A stretch of DNA of 64,000 nt from Sedimentibacter acidaminivorans (GTDB lineage Bacteria > Bacillota > Clostridia > Tissierellales > Sedimentibacteraceae). The position numbers and the translations under genes are program-made. The DNA is taken from assembly GCF_017873955.1 (NCBI RefSeq), contig NZ_JAGGKS010000001.1:1-64000 (forward strand). Reading direction: 5' to 3'. Shown here piece after piece: positions 35,223 to 44,828 of the stretch (position 1 is its first letter; each line of letters begins with the position of its first letter). The notes beneath the pieces are model-generated. The model had not been told where the DNA came from. It searched no databases and saw only the letters and a program-made list of their open reading frames with translations.

Positions 35223-37349
35223 CTAGTTTAATATTAATGTAATAACAGAATTTTTTACAACTTTCTCTCCTGCTTTAGGAAATTGAGATTTAACAATTTT
35301 ATCTGCTTCTATTTCTATTGTTATGTTGCTTGTCAAATTCGCTTTTATTAATTTTTTGGTTGCTTCTGCAATTGTAAGTCCCAATAAATTAGGCACTTCA
35401 ACAGTTTGAGCATCAACTCCACTTAGCTCCTCTTCAGTATATACAGGTTCAACATCATAATATTTCATTATATTCTCTAACAAATCTGCCGCAACAGGAC
35501 CTGCTACTATACTTCCATAATATCCAATATTTCTATCTGGTTCATCAACCATTACCAATACTACAGCTTTAGGATCATCAACAGGGGCTACCCCTACAAA
35601 AGATGATATAAACTTGCCATCTGGATAAGTTCCATTTATAACTTTTTGTGCAGTTCCTGATTTACCACCTATTCTATAACCCATCCTATATGCTTGCTTT
35701 GTTCCTGCTTCAGCTGATTCCCTCATAAGTTGAAGCATTGTCTTTGAAGTTTGTTCTGATACAACTTTTCTTCTCACCACTGTATCAAAATTTTCAACTA
35801 CATTTCCATCCTCATCAATTAGTTGTTTAACAATCCTAGGCTCTAATAAATTTCCACCATTAGAAAGTGCTGAAACAGCTGTAACCAACTGTATTGGTGT
35901 AAGTGTAACTCCTTGACCAAATGCCTGTGTAACTACATCTACATCTTTCATATTTTCAGGATGCTTCACCAGACCTGGTGCCTCACCATTTAATTTAATA
36001 CCTGATACTTCTTCAAGTCCAAAGGACCTTAAGTATTTGTAAAATGGGTCTTTACCTATATCTAAACCTATCTGTGCTAATGCATCATTACATGAATGTT
36101 GTAACGCTTCTGATAATGTCTGCTTACCATGCGGATTATAATACCTCCAACATTTAATGTTTTCTCCTGGAATTTGTTTAACATAGCCATCACAAAAATA
36201 AGTTGATTCTAAAGTTGCTGCATTTTCCTCAAGAGCTGTGGCAACTGTCAACAATTTAAACGTTGAACCAGGTTCATATATATCATTAACTGCAGGATTT
36301 CTCCACATATCAAACCAAGATTCTTGAAGTTCTTTTCCAGATAATGATTTCCACTGTTCTTGCAAATCTTTATCTGTAGGTATTTTGGGATCATTTGGGT
36401 CATAATCTGGTTTACTTGCTAATGCGAGTACATCACCATTATTTGGATCCATAACAACTATTGTGGCCCTCTTTGCATTATAATCACTTTTTACCTTTTC
36501 TGCAGCTGACTCTGCAAAATGTTGTATAACTTCGTCTATGGTCAAAACAACACCTAGACCATCTTGCGATTCATAATATTCGTTGTAACCAAAAGGAAGT
36601 TCTCTTCCATTAGCATCTGTATTTACAACCATCCTACCTGGAATACCCGTCAAATATTCGTTATATGTAGCTTCTACACCATATAGCCCGTCTTGGTCAA
36701 CATTTGTAAAACCCAAAACATATGGAGCAAAACTCCCATATGGATAAACTCTTTTATTATCCTCTATTATGTTAATACCACTTAGCTCTGCTTCTCTTAT
36801 TTGAGCAGCCTGCTCATCTGTTATCCATTTTTTCAAAATAACATATGAAGTATTAGAGGTTATTTTTTTAAGAATTTCATCATAATTCATTTCTAAAATC
36901 GAAGCTAAACTTTCTGCGATTTGCTCTGGAGTTTTAATGTTTTTTGCTACTTCCTCTTTATTAGAGCTCTCTTCTTGATTAAAAAACGATTTATTTATAC
37001 CTCTTAAAATTGAAGTAATGAACCCTCCCTTTGAAGATGAAGATTCCGCCTCAATTAATTTCGAGCCTTTTTTTACATCTGCAGGAAAGCAAGTTACTGT
37101 ATTTGAATTCACACTAACAGCTAATTTCTTCCCTCTTGAATCGTATATAGTTCCTCGTTTTGCACTTATTGTAATGTCTCTTGCCCAATTTTCCATGGCT
37201 GCTTTTTTATATTCATTTCCTTTAATTAGTTGAATATAACCTAATCTTATAATCAAAGCAACTGTAGTTAAAAAAAAGCAAACTAAAAAAACCAACATTC
37301 TTTTTTTATTTCGAAGGTCAGTACTTCCTCTTTCCTTACGCCTTCTCAT
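35223..37349 (-). CDS. spoVD: SpoVD/FtsI-type class B penicillin-binding protein with a PASTA domain
   Basis: A 708-residue class B PBP. A short basic N-terminus and a membrane helix (about 18-38) are followed by the dimerization region (AKRGTIYDSRGKKLA), the transpeptidase domain with STFK at about residue 362, SCND about 60 residues later and KSGTAQK near 580, and one C-terminal PASTA domain (VEVPNLLGLTIAEATK). It cross-links peptidoglycan at the septum or spore cortex with its SEDS partner. The PASTA tail and the cluster position fit SpoVD. AAAGGAGG precedes ATG 37349. No second division PBP (pbpB) is in the cluster, so this protein might serve both roles. Confidence 0.92.
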   Translation of the reverse strand: MRRRKERGSTDLRNKKRMLVFLVCFFLTTVALIIRLGYIQLIKGNEYKKAAMENWARDITISAKRGTIYDSRGKKLAVSVNSNTVTCFPADVKKGSKLIEAESSSSKGGFITSILRGINKSFFNQEESSNKEEVAKNIKTPEQIAESLASILEMNYDEILKKITSNTSYVILKKWITDEQAAQIREAELSGINIIEDNKRVYPYGSFAPYVLGFTNVDQDGLYGVEATYNEYLTGIPGRMVVNTDANGRELPFGYNEYYESQDGLGVVLTIDEVIQHFAESAAEKVKSDYNAKRATIVVMDPNNGDVLALASKPDYDPNDPKIPTDKDLQEQWKSLSGKELQESWFDMWRNPAVNDIYEPGSTFKLLTVATALEENAATLESTYFCDGYVKQIPGENIKCWRYYNPHGKQTLSEALQHSCNDALAQIGLDIGKDPFYKYLRSFGLEEVSGIKLNGEAPGLVKHPENMKDVDVVTQAFGQGVTLTPIQLVTAVSALSNGGNLLEPRIVKQLIDEDGNVVENFDTVVRRKVVSEQTSKTMLQLMRESAEAGTKQAYRMGYRIGGKSGTAQKVINGTYPDGKFISSFVGVAPVDDPKAVVLVMVDEPDRNIGYYGSIVAGPVAADLLENIMKYYDVEPVYTEEELSGVDAQTVEVPNLLGLTIAEATKKLIKANLTSNITIEIEADKIVKSQFPKAGEKVVKNSVITLILN

Positions 37350-37362
37350 ATGGAAGCCTCCT

Positions 37363-37824
37363 TTACTGAATAAATCCAATCACCTTGTCTATTAATCCAT
37401 ATAGTTGATTTCGACTGCTTTCTACAGTTATATCAGTATTTTCTTCAGTTTGACCATATGCAAAATCTATAAAAACTGTTTGTTTTCTAGTTGGGTAGTT
37501 CATACCTAAATAAGTTTTTGCCATTTCTTCAATCTTGTTTGTGTTTTTGATACTTTCCAAAGATACATTGTATTCATCTATATCGTTATTTAGTGCTGCA
37601 ATTTCTTCATTAATTTTGTTGATTTCCATTTTCTTATCTGTTATAACAGCATAATTATAAATAATTATAATTCCTAAAACAAATGCAATGGCAACCATAG
37701 CTGTATTTTTAAAGCTTTCTATAACTATTCTATTTTTATTTTTAGTTTTTATTCTCTTTTTCTTTAGATTATAATCAAGATGCTCCTGTTCATATACAAT
37801 TGTTTCTTTCCTCAAAGCAGACAT
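37363..37824 (-). CDS. ftsL: Cell division protein FtsL
   Basis: A 153-residue bitopic protein: a basic cytoplasmic part (KKKRIKTKNKNR), one membrane helix (about 47-67) and an extracytoplasmic coiled coil (KKMEINKINEEIAALNNDI) ending with a MAKTYLGMNYPT motif common in FtsL/DivIC proteins. It links FtsQ/DivIB and DivIC to the septal synthase. Identification rests on topology and position between rsmH and spoVD, as sequence conservation in this family is low. Its stop lies close to the spoVD start. Confidence 0.85.
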   Translation of the reverse strand: MSALRKETIVYEQEHLDYNLKKKRIKTKNKNRIVIESFKNTAMVAIAFVLGIIIIYNYAVITDKKMEINKINEEIAALNNDIDEYNVSLESIKNTNKIEEMAKTYLGMNYPTRKQTVFIDFAYGQTEENTDITVESSRNQLYGLIDKVIGFIQ

Positions 37825-37833
37825 TTAACTCAC

Positions 37834-38763
37834 CTACATCCTTTCGCCTATTCTAAGCTTTGCACTGCGTGATCTATTGTTTTCATTAAGTTCATCTTGC
37901 GATGGCACCATTGGCTTCCTTGTAATAATCTTTAATTTTCGCCTATGATCACAAATGCACTTTGGAAACTCTGGAGGGCAAATGCAATCCTTATTCAAGT
38001 CAACAAATGTATTTTTTATTATTCTATCTTCTAACGAATGAAATGTTATGACACATATCCTACCACCTACATTTAAGAAATCAACTGCTTTTCTCATTGT
38101 ATTTTCAAGTATTTCGAGTTCCTTATTAACTTCAATTCTAATTGCTTGAAATGTCCTCTTGGCAGGATGAGAACCTTCTTGTCTAACCTGTTTTGGTATT
38201 GCTTTTTTTATAATGCTTACTAACTGTCCTGTTGTTTCTATAAATTCATATTCTCTTTCTTGAACTATAAACTTAGCAATTCTAGCTGCCCAATTTTCTT
38301 CTCCATAGTCCCTTAATATTCGTACAAGTTCATTTTCCTCATAACCATTTACTATATGACGAGCAGTCGTAGTTTGATTCTTGTCCATCCTCATATCAAG
38401 CGGCATATCATGGTTATAACTAAATCCTCTTTCTGGTATATCTAATTGAAAAGATGAAACACCTAAATCAAATAAAATTCCATCTACTTTATCTATTTTC
38501 AGTTCATTTAATACTTCATCAATATTGTGAAAGTTGTTTTTCACTGGTATAAAATTCTTAAAATCCTTCAATTTTTCTGATGCTTTTCCTATAGCATAAT
38601 CATCTTGGTCAATCCCTATTACTTTCCCATTTGTTACTCTTTTTAGGATTTCGTAAGTATGTCCTCCCCCGCCTAAAGTTGCATCAACGTAAATTCCATC
38701 AGGTTTTATATTTAATCCATCAATTGATTCCCTTAATAAAACTGATTTATGGGTATACTCCAT
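37834..38763 (-). CDS. rsmH: 16S rRNA m4C1402 methyltransferase RsmH
   Basis: A 309-residue SAM-dependent methyltransferase: [17 protein letters not shown] loop [14 protein letters not shown] near residue 28, [28 protein letters not shown] and HSLEDRIIK are the MraW/RsmH signature. It methylates N4 of C1402 in the decoding centre of 16S rRNA. It is the second gene of the dcw cluster, ten bases upstream of ftsL and 13 bases after mraZ. Confidence 0.97.
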   Translation of the reverse strand: MEYTHKSVLLRESIDGLNIKPDGIYVDATLGGGGHTYEILKRVTNGKVIGIDQDDYAIGKASEKLKDFKNFIPVKNNFHNIDEVLNELKIDKVDGILFDLGVSSFQLDIPERGFSYNHDMPLDMRMDKNQTTTARHIVNGYEENELVRILRDYGEENWAARIAKFIVQEREYEFIETTGQLVSIIKKAIPKQVRQEGSHPAKRTFQAIRIEVNKELEILENTMRKAVDFLNVGGRICVITFHSLEDRIIKNTFVDLNKDCICPPEFPKCICDHRRKLKIITRKPMVPSQDELNENNRSRSAKLRIGERM

Positions 38764-38776
38764 GCCAATTCCTCCT

Positions 38777-39214
38777 TTATAAACCTATCCCCAATTCTGA
38801 CATTTTTTCTGCGATTGAATCAAAATCTAATTCATCATTATTCGAATAATCATCCCAACTATCCTTATTCCAAATTTCAATTCTGTCTATAACCCCTATT
38901 ATAGTAGCTTCGTTATTTAATCCGCTAAACTCTCGCAGTGTGGGCGGCACTAATATTCTTCCCTGTTTATCAAAACTACATTCACTAAACCCAGAAACAA
39001 ATTGCCTTAAAAAAAATCTTTCTTGTTTGTTAAAGGTAGATAGACTTCTAAGTTTACCCACGAATTCCACCCATGTTTCAATAGGATAAATGAATAAACA
39101 TTTATCCAAACCTTTGCCTATATAGAAAGTTTCACCTAGCTCGTTTCTAAATTTTGACGGGATTATAACTCTTCCCTTTTCATCAAACGAATGTATGTAT
39201 TCACCAGTAAACAT
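38777..39214 (-). CDS. mraZ: Transcriptional regulator MraZ
   Basis: A 145-residue protein with the tandem AbrB-like SpoVT folds of Mra[23 protein letters not shown] in parts at the N-terminus and [19 protein letters not shown] in the second half. MraZ binds GTGGG-type repeats upstream of its own gene and regulates the dcw operon. It is the first gene of the cluster. GGTGG lies upstream of the ATG as the ribosome site. Confidence 0.95.
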   Translation of the reverse strand: MFTGEYIHSFDEKGRVIIPSKFRNELGETFYIGKGLDKCLFIYPIETWVEFVGKLRSLSTFNKQERFFLRQFVSGFSECSFDKQGRILVPPTLREFSGLNNEATIIGVIDRIEIWNKDSWDDYSNNDELDFDSIAEKMSELGIGL

Positions 39215-39235
39215 TTTCTACCACCTACTGGGCAT

Positions 39236-39305
39236 ATTATACCACAAAGTGGGTTAAAAGTTCCACTATTATTTTTTAAAATGCAAAAAAAAGTTTTTGT
39301 CCCCA
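39236..39305 (-). promoter_or_regulatory. mraZ promoter region with possible MraZ-binding motifs
   Basis: On the minus strand TATAAT (39241-39236) lies 22 bases before the mraZ start, with no good -35 box at 16-18 bases. Upstream are AGTGGAAC (near 39266) and AGTGGGGAC (near 39304), resembling the GTGGG units MraZ binds. The repeats are not regularly spaced, so the operator is tentative. The gap between mraZ and lgt (39215-39414) holds nothing else but the lgt terminator. Confidence 0.4.
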
Positions 39306-39371
39306 CTTTCATTATTTACAAATTTTTTATTCACAACCCTGTAACACACAAAACACAACGTTCAAAAAAAC

Positions 39372-39398
39372 AAAAAAGGTACGCATAAAATGCGTACC
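39372..39398 (-). terminator. lgt terminator
   Basis: GGTACGCAT (39378-39386) pairs with ATGCGTACC (39390-39398) around AAA; on the minus strand it is followed by TTTTTTG. It starts 17 bases after the lgt stop. Confidence 0.9.
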
Positions 39399-39414
39399 CA
39401 AATATAGTATTTCT

Positions 39415-40149
39415 TTATTTTTTACTTTTTTTTCTTAAAAGTACAAATATGATAATTCCTAACAGCACCAATCCCAAACTTAATAGCTGAGCGATTCTCA
39501 TATTCATAAACATTAGACTGTCGGTTCTCATTCCTTCAACAAAAAATCTTCCTATTGAATATAAGATTAAATATAAAGCTATAACTTCACCTTGATTTTT
39601 TCGTTTATTCTTTCTATACCACATGAGAAAAATAAAAACTGATAAATTAATAATAGATTCATATAGAAATGTTGGATGAACCTTGACACCATTTACCATT
39701 ATTCCCCATGGCAGGTTAGTTGGCCCTCCATATGCTTCCTGGTTTATGAAATTTCCCCATCTACCAATCGCTTGGCCAAGTACCACACTTGGCGCAACAA
39801 TATCAAGAATCTGCCATATATTTATTTTCCTAACCTTACAGAATATTACCCCAACAATTACGCCTGCAATCAATCCGCCATGTATTGCAAGACCACCATT
39901 TCTAATATTTATAATCTGATCTAAATTCTTACTATAGTAATCCCACGAAAATATTACATAATATGTTCTCGCACCAATTATCCCTGCTGGTATAGCAAAC
40001 AACAAGAAATCTAACAAATCTTCTTCTTTAAAACCTACTCTTCGACATTCTCTAATGGCAACTAAAACTCCTACGAGAACACCTAGTGATATTAAAATGC
40101 CATACCACATTATATCTATACCAAAAATACTAAAAGCTACTGGATTCAT
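39415..40149 (-). CDS. lgt: Phosphatidylglycerol--prolipoprotein diacylglyceryl transferase
   Basis: A 244-residue polytopic enzyme with about seven helices. IRNGGLAIHGGLIAG, IGRWGNFINQEAYGGPTNLPWG, VHPTFLYESIINL and GRFFVEGMRTDSL are the Lgt signatures, including the conserved His and the Arg-Gly-Asn segment. It attaches diacylglycerol to the lipobox cysteine of lipoproteins. It follows pheT by 14 bases on the same strand, so it may be read from the phe operon, and ends in a strong terminator. Confidence 0.97.
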   Translation of the reverse strand: MNPVAFSIFGIDIMWYGILISLGVLVGVLVAIRECRRVGFKEEDLLDFLLFAIPAGIIGARTYYVIFSWDYYSKNLDQIINIRNGGLAIHGGLIAGVIVGVIFCKVRKINIWQILDIVAPSVVLGQAIGRWGNFINQEAYGGPTNLPWGIMVNGVKVHPTFLYESIINLSVFIFLMWYRKNKRKNQGEVIALYLILYSIGRFFVEGMRTDSLMFMNMRIAQLLSLGLVLLGIIIFVLLRKKSKK

Positions 40150-40163
40150 TACTATCTCCTATC

Positions 40164-42557
40164 TTATCTGAGAGTTGCACCATATTTTGTTTCTAAAGCT
40201 TCTAGAATTTTTTTATGGATGCTTTCAACTTCTTTATCCTTTAAAGTACGCTCTTTATTTCTATAGGTTACCGAAAATGCTGTACTTTTATACCCATTTT
40301 CTATATGTTCACCTCTATATACATCGAACAATTTTACACTTTCGATTATATAAGGATTTATAGTTTTTATAGTTTCTTCCATATCCCCTACTAAAACTTC
40401 ATCTTTAACTTTAACTGCTATGTCACGAGTCATTGCTGGATATTTAGGTAGCGGTTCATATTTCCAATTAGTATCTTTACATTCTACAATTTTCTCTATA
40501 TCTATTTCTGCTAAATAAACGCTGTGATTTAATCCATAATTATCTAAAACCTCAGGACTTACTTCACCATATATTCCAATACATTCATCATTTAAATACA
40601 TGCCTGCAGTTCTTCCTGGATGGAATGTTTGATTATCCTTAATTGGTTTTAAAGAAATAGGAATTCCAAATCTAGACAATATAGCTTCAACTACACCCTT
40701 CATATCATAGAAATCATACTTGCCATAAAGCCCAATACAAAGTTTACTTTTTTCCATAGGTGGTTCTGTTATTGGTAATTGTAATGGAATAAATACATTT
40801 CCTACTTCAAATAACTTAGCTCCTTCAACACCTCTAAATGAATTCCTTTGAATTACATCCATCATATTAGCCATAAGAGTTGTTCTCATAGAGCTGTAAT
40901 CTTCTCCTAAAGGATTTAAAATTCTTATATATTTTCTTAACTCACTGTCTTCCGAAGCACAAATATTATTATATGATTTAGGACTTATGAAAGAATATGT
41001 AGTCAATTCATATAATCCAATACCTGTTGCAATATTTTTTATTTCATCTTCTACTTCTCTTCTTAAAGATTTTCTGCCTTTTTTTATTTTCCCTTGCAAA
41101 GGTTGAGATACAATATTTTCAAAGCCATACATCCTGCCTACTTCTTCAATTAAATCAGCTTCTTCTACAATATCAGCTCTAAAAAACGGTATTTCACTAC
41201 TAATTTGTTCACCATCAAAAGTACTTTTAATTTCTAGGGAATTTAACGACTTAAGCATATCTTCTACTGGAATTTCCACTCCCAAAAGTTCTGCAGCTCT
41301 ATAAGGACGCATAGTTACAATTGAAGGAATATATTCACTTTTTCCAGCCTCCATATATCCACCTACAACTACTCCCGCACCAATCATTTCAATTAGCTGA
41401 CACGCTCTTTGACTTGCAAATTCGGCCATTTTATAATGCATTGGCTTTTCATTTCTAGCTGAAGCTTCAGACCTCAATCCAATTTTTTTAGATGTTTCCC
41501 TTACAGATTTCGGATTAAAGTTTGCACTCTCCAAAACCATAAATTTAGTACTCTCACTAATTTCTGTGTTAAATCCTCCCATAACACCAGCTATACATGC
41601 AGGATTTTCTTCATCTGCTATTACAAGCATACTCTCTGACAATTCTCTTTCATTTTGGTCAATAGTGATAACTTTCTCACCTGTTTTTGCTCTTCTAGCT
41701 ATTAATTTTCTTCCATTTAATTTCTCTAAATCATAAGCATGTAAAGGTTGACCAAGCTCTAGCATAACATAGTTTGTTACATCAACTATATTATTTATAG
41801 GTCTCATACCTGCATCCATCAATGCTCTTTGCATCCAAAGAGGTGATGGTTCTATTTTTACATCCTTAATAACTTTTGCATAAAATCTGCTACATAACTC
41901 TTCGTTTTCTATTTCTACACCATTTAAGTAATCTTTAATGTTTTCTGTTTCGTTTTTAATTTCTATATTAGGAAATTTAAATTCTGTATTGAGAGTAGCA
42001 GCAGTTTCTCTAGCCATCCCTACAATATTTAAGCAATCTGGTCTATTGAAAGTAATCTCTATATCTAGTGTTTTACCATTTAGTCCTACTACTTCTTTAA
42101 CATCTTTTCCAATTTCAGTATCTTCAGGCAATATAAGAATACCATCTCTAAATTCTTTAGGAATTACTTTATCTTCAAAACCTAACTCTTCATAAGAGCA
42201 CATCATTCCATATGATGGAAGTCCTCTAAACTTAGTTTTTTTAATACGTACACCACCTGGAAGCTTTGCTCCTTCTAGTGCAACTGGTACTACATCACCT
42301 TTTTTAACATTCTTTGCACCAGTAATGATTTGTAATGGTTCACCATCATTTATATCTATTTGTGTCACTACTAGTTTATCAGCATTTGGGTGTTTTACTA
42401 CTTCTAGAATTTTTCCAGTTATAACATTTTCAACTTCTCTTTCATTATTTATAATAGAGTCAACATGAGAGCCTGTAAGTGTCAACTTATCTGCCAATGT
42501 TTTTTCATCTGTATTAATATCAACATATTGACTCATCCATTTAATAGGTACTAACAT
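40164..42557 (-). CDS. pheT: Phenylalanine--tRNA ligase beta subunit
   Basis: A 797-residue beta subunit of usual length: N-terminal tRNA-binding (EMAP-like) domain (KHPNADKLVVTQIDI), the B3/B4 editing domain (NYVMLELGQPLHAYD), the B5 domain, the catalytic-like core (RNSFRGVEGAKLFEVGNVF) and the C-terminal anticodon-binding domain (YPAMTRDIAVKVKDE). It forms an alpha2-beta2 enzyme with PheS. AAGGAGG precedes the ATG. Co-transcribed with pheS under the T-box leader. The editing-region segment reads RSEASARNEKPMHYKM, where most relatives have a Phe-Glu-Lys-Gly variant; this looks like natural divergence. Confidence 0.97.
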   Translation of the reverse strand: MLVPIKWMSQYVDINTDEKTLADKLTLTGSHVDSIINNEREVENVITGKILEVVKHPNADKLVVTQIDINDGEPLQIITGAKNVKKGDVVPVALEGAKLPGGVRIKKTKFRGLPSYGMMCSYEELGFEDKVIPKEFRDGILILPEDTEIGKDVKEVVGLNGKTLDIEITFNRPDCLNIVGMARETAATLNTEFKFPNIEIKNETENIKDYLNGVEIENEELCSRFYAKVIKDVKIEPSPLWMQRALMDAGMRPINNIVDVTNYVMLELGQPLHAYDLEKLNGRKLIARRAKTGEKVITIDQNERELSESMLVIADEENPACIAGVMGGFNTEISESTKFMVLESANFNPKSVRETSKKIGLRSEASARNEKPMHYKMAEFASQRACQLIEMIGAGVVVGGYMEAGKSEYIPSIVTMRPYRAAELLGVEIPVEDMLKSLNSLEIKSTFDGEQISSEIPFFRADIVEEADLIEEVGRMYGFENIVSQPLQGKIKKGRKSLRREVEDEIKNIATGIGLYELTTYSFISPKSYNNICASEDSELRKYIRILNPLGEDYSSMRTTLMANMMDVIQRNSFRGVEGAKLFEVGNVFIPLQLPITEPPMEKSKLCIGLYGKYDFYDMKGVVEAILSRFGIPISLKPIKDNQTFHPGRTAGMYLNDECIGIYGEVSPEVLDNYGLNHSVYLAEIDIEKIVECKDTNWKYEPLPKYPAMTRDIAVKVKDEVLVGDMEETIKTINPYIIESVKLFDVYRGEHIENGYKSTAFSVTYRNKERTLKDKEVESIHKKILEALETKYGATLR

Positions 42558-42568
42558 TTTAAACCTCC

Positions 42569-43591
42569 TTAGAATTGTTTTAAGAATCTTACATCATTTT
42601 CAAATAAAAGTCTTATATTTGGTATTCCGTATTTTACCATTGTGACCCTATCTATCCCCATACCAAATGCATATCCAGAATAAATCTCAGGGTCAATACC
42701 ACAGTTTCTAAGTACATTTGGATGTACCATCCCACAACCCAAAAGTTCCATACTCCATCCTGTTCCATTACAAGAAGGGCAACCCTTGCCCATGCATTTC
42801 AAGCATGATACATCAACCTCAGCACTTGGTTCTGTAAATGGGAAATTATGAGGCCTGAATCTAGTTTTCATTTCACTTCCAAATAATTGTTTTACAAATT
42901 CATCTATTGAATCCTTTAAATTAGCCATAGTAACACCTTTATCAATAACTAAACACTCCATTTGGTGAAACATCGGTGAATGTGTGTCATCAACATCATC
43001 AAACCTAAAAGTTCTTCCTGCTGAAACCATTCTAATTGGAAGTTTTCCTTCCTTCATTACCCTTATTTGAACTGGTGATGTCTGTGTTCTTAAGAGCAAG
43101 TTATCTGCTAAGTAAAAAGTATCTGACCAATCTCTAGAAGGATGATCAAATGGCGCATTTAAAGCATCAAAATTATTTTCAACAGTATCAATTTCTGGAC
43201 CATCTACTACGTCATATCCCATATTCATAAACAAAGTTTCAAGCTCTTCTTTAACCTTCATAAGAGGATGACGTCTACCTATTTCAGGAACATTGCCTGG
43301 CATAGTAATATCTAATGTTTCTTTTTTAAGCTTTTCTGCGCAAGCACGCGAAGACACTTTTTCTTTAAATTCCTTGATTTCATTTTCTATCAGCTCTCTC
43401 ATTTCATTTGCAAGCTTACCAATTTGAGGTCTTTCCTCTTCTGATAAACTACCCATAGACCTTAATAGTTGAGTAAGTTCACCTTTTTTACCGAGAAATT
43501 GAACCCTTATTCTCTCAATATCAGAAGCATCAACGCATTCCATTAATTGCTTTAATGCTTCCATTTTTACATTCAACAATTGTTCTTTCAT
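42569..43591 (-). CDS. pheS: Phenylalanine--tRNA ligase alpha subunit
   Basis: A 340-residue class II aminoacyl-tRNA synthetase subunit: N-terminal coiled coil (to about residue 90), then motif 1 (GRRHPLMKV, MGYDVVDGPEIDT), motif 2 (VSAGRTFRFDDVDDTHSPMFHQMECLV) in parts and motif 3 (GYAFGMGIDRVTMVKYGI). It charges tRNA-Phe. The Cys-rich insert CLKCMGKGCPSCNG at about 262-275 suggests a metal site seen in some Firmicute and other PheS proteins. A Phe T-box leader precedes the gene. Confidence 0.97.
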   Translation of the reverse strand: MKEQLLNVKMEALKQLMECVDASDIERIRVQFLGKKGELTQLLRSMGSLSEEERPQIGKLANEMRELIENEIKEFKEKVSSRACAEKLKKETLDITMPGNVPEIGRRHPLMKVKEELETLFMNMGYDVVDGPEIDTVENNFDALNAPFDHPSRDWSDTFYLADNLLLRTQTSPVQIRVMKEGKLPIRMVSAGRTFRFDDVDDTHSPMFHQMECLVIDKGVTMANLKDSIDEFVKQLFGSEMKTRFRPHNFPFTEPSAEVDVSCLKCMGKGCPSCNGTGWSMELLGCGMVHPNVLRNCGIDPEIYSGYAFGMGIDRVTMVKYGIPNIRLLFENDVRFLKQF

Positions 43592-43629
43592 TTATATTAC
43601 TCCTTTCATAATTTGCAATATTTTGTATT

Positions 43630-43888
43630 TTAAAGACAAAAAAACCCCACCTCAAAAGAGGCGAAGTTCGCGGTACCACTCTTATTTGCTTTCACATAAA
43701 TAATCCATATGCTTTATGTAAAAGCCTCATTTCATATAACGGATTTTACCGTACAAAACTACTCCTATTTCATTTTGTAAGCTCCAAAGTGAAACTTCAA
43801 CATACTTCATTTAAAACCATTTTCAGCCAAGATGATTTTTCTCTAAAAAATATAGATATGCTTACTACTCTTTTTCATCGCTACTTAA
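43630..43888 (-). ncRNA. T-box riboswitch leader of pheST
   Basis: On the minus strand the conserved T-box core AGAGTGGTACCGCG (43682-43669) is followed by the terminator AACTTCGCCTC-TTTT-GAGGTGGGGTT and a run of T residues ending near 43636. Stem I begins near 43885 (GATGAAAAAGAGTAGTAAGC, matching the usual GATG..GAGTA start). A TTC triplet at 43793-43791 in AGTTTCAC is the probable phenylalanine specifier. Uncharged tRNA-Phe would pair and stabilise the antiterminator, raising pheST expression. This accounts for the 381-base gap between pheS and the rRNA methyltransferase gene. Confidence 0.95.
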
Positions 43889-43972
43889 TATTTATTTAAT
43901 TACAATAATATATGTATAACTACGTAATAATCTACATCAGTTCGAGACGATTATATCAAATACGTCATAAAA

Positions 43973-44767
43973 TTACAATAGTTTTTTTCTAATTTCATAT
44001 ATACAAATACCCGCTGCTATTGAAGCGTTTAAAGATTCTGCTCTTCCAGCCATATTTATAGTAATGTTGATATCAGAAGAATCTCTTATTTCCTGAGAAA
44101 CACCATGACCTTCATTTCCAATTACTACACAAATCTTTTCTGATTTATCTATGTTGTCAAATGAATAGTCAGAATGAACAACTGTAGATATTATTTTATA
44201 ACCAAATTCTTTTAAATATTTTAATATTTCTTTGGTTTCATCACCAATTATAAATGGAACCCTAAAAATTGACCCCGCCGATGCCCTGACAACTTTTGAA
44301 TTATACAAATCAACACAACCCTTATTTAAAATTACCGCTGCAGATCCAAAAGCATCAGAAGTTCTAATTATAGTTCCTAAATTACCTGGGTCTTGAATTC
44401 TATCACACAAAACAATAAATTTATAATCAGTTAGTATATCTTGTTTTTTTTGCTCCAATTTACATATAACAGCTATAATACCTTGTGAATTTATTGTTTC
44501 TGATATACTGTTAAAAATAGCATCTTCACAAATAAAAAAGTCTATACCCCTTTTTTTAAAAATTTCCATTAAATTATTTGTTTCAGGTTTTTCTAATATA
44601 TTATTACTTATTAAAACAAATTTAATATCAACTTTCTCTGTTATAGATTCATTTACGAATTTAATTCCTTCCACAACAAAAACATTATCACCATTTCTAC
44701 CCTTTTTAGAGTTTAAAGATCTTAAATATTTTATTTTATTATTATCTTTACTTGTAATTATTTCCAT
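43973..44767 (-). CDS. SpoU/TrmH-family RNA 2'-O-methyltransferase
   Basis: A 264-residue SPOUT methyltransferase with the N-terminal substrate-binding domain (KIKYLRSLNSKKGRNGDNVF) and three knot motifs: LCDRIQDPGNLGTIIRTSDAFG, VVIGNEGHGVS and INMAGRAESLNASIAAGICIYE (each in part). It methylates a ribose in rRNA or tRNA; members annotated RlmB or YsgA are the closest type, but the target base cannot be given. It lies upstream of the pheST T-box, as TrmH-family genes often do in Firmicutes. Confidence 0.93.
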   Translation of the reverse strand: MEIITSKDNNKIKYLRSLNSKKGRNGDNVFVVEGIKFVNESITEKVDIKFVLISNNILEKPETNNLMEIFKKRGIDFFICEDAIFNSISETINSQGIIAVICKLEQKKQDILTDYKFIVLCDRIQDPGNLGTIIRTSDAFGSAAVILNKGCVDLYNSKVVRASAGSIFRVPFIIGDETKEILKYLKEFGYKIISTVVHSDYSFDNIDKSEKICVVIGNEGHGVSQEIRDSSDINITINMAGRAESLNASIAAGICIYEIRKKLL

Positions 44768-44828
44768 TATAGTCTCGTTTTATTCCAATCTTTTTTATTA
44801 ATCATATTATAACACTTTATATCTATTT

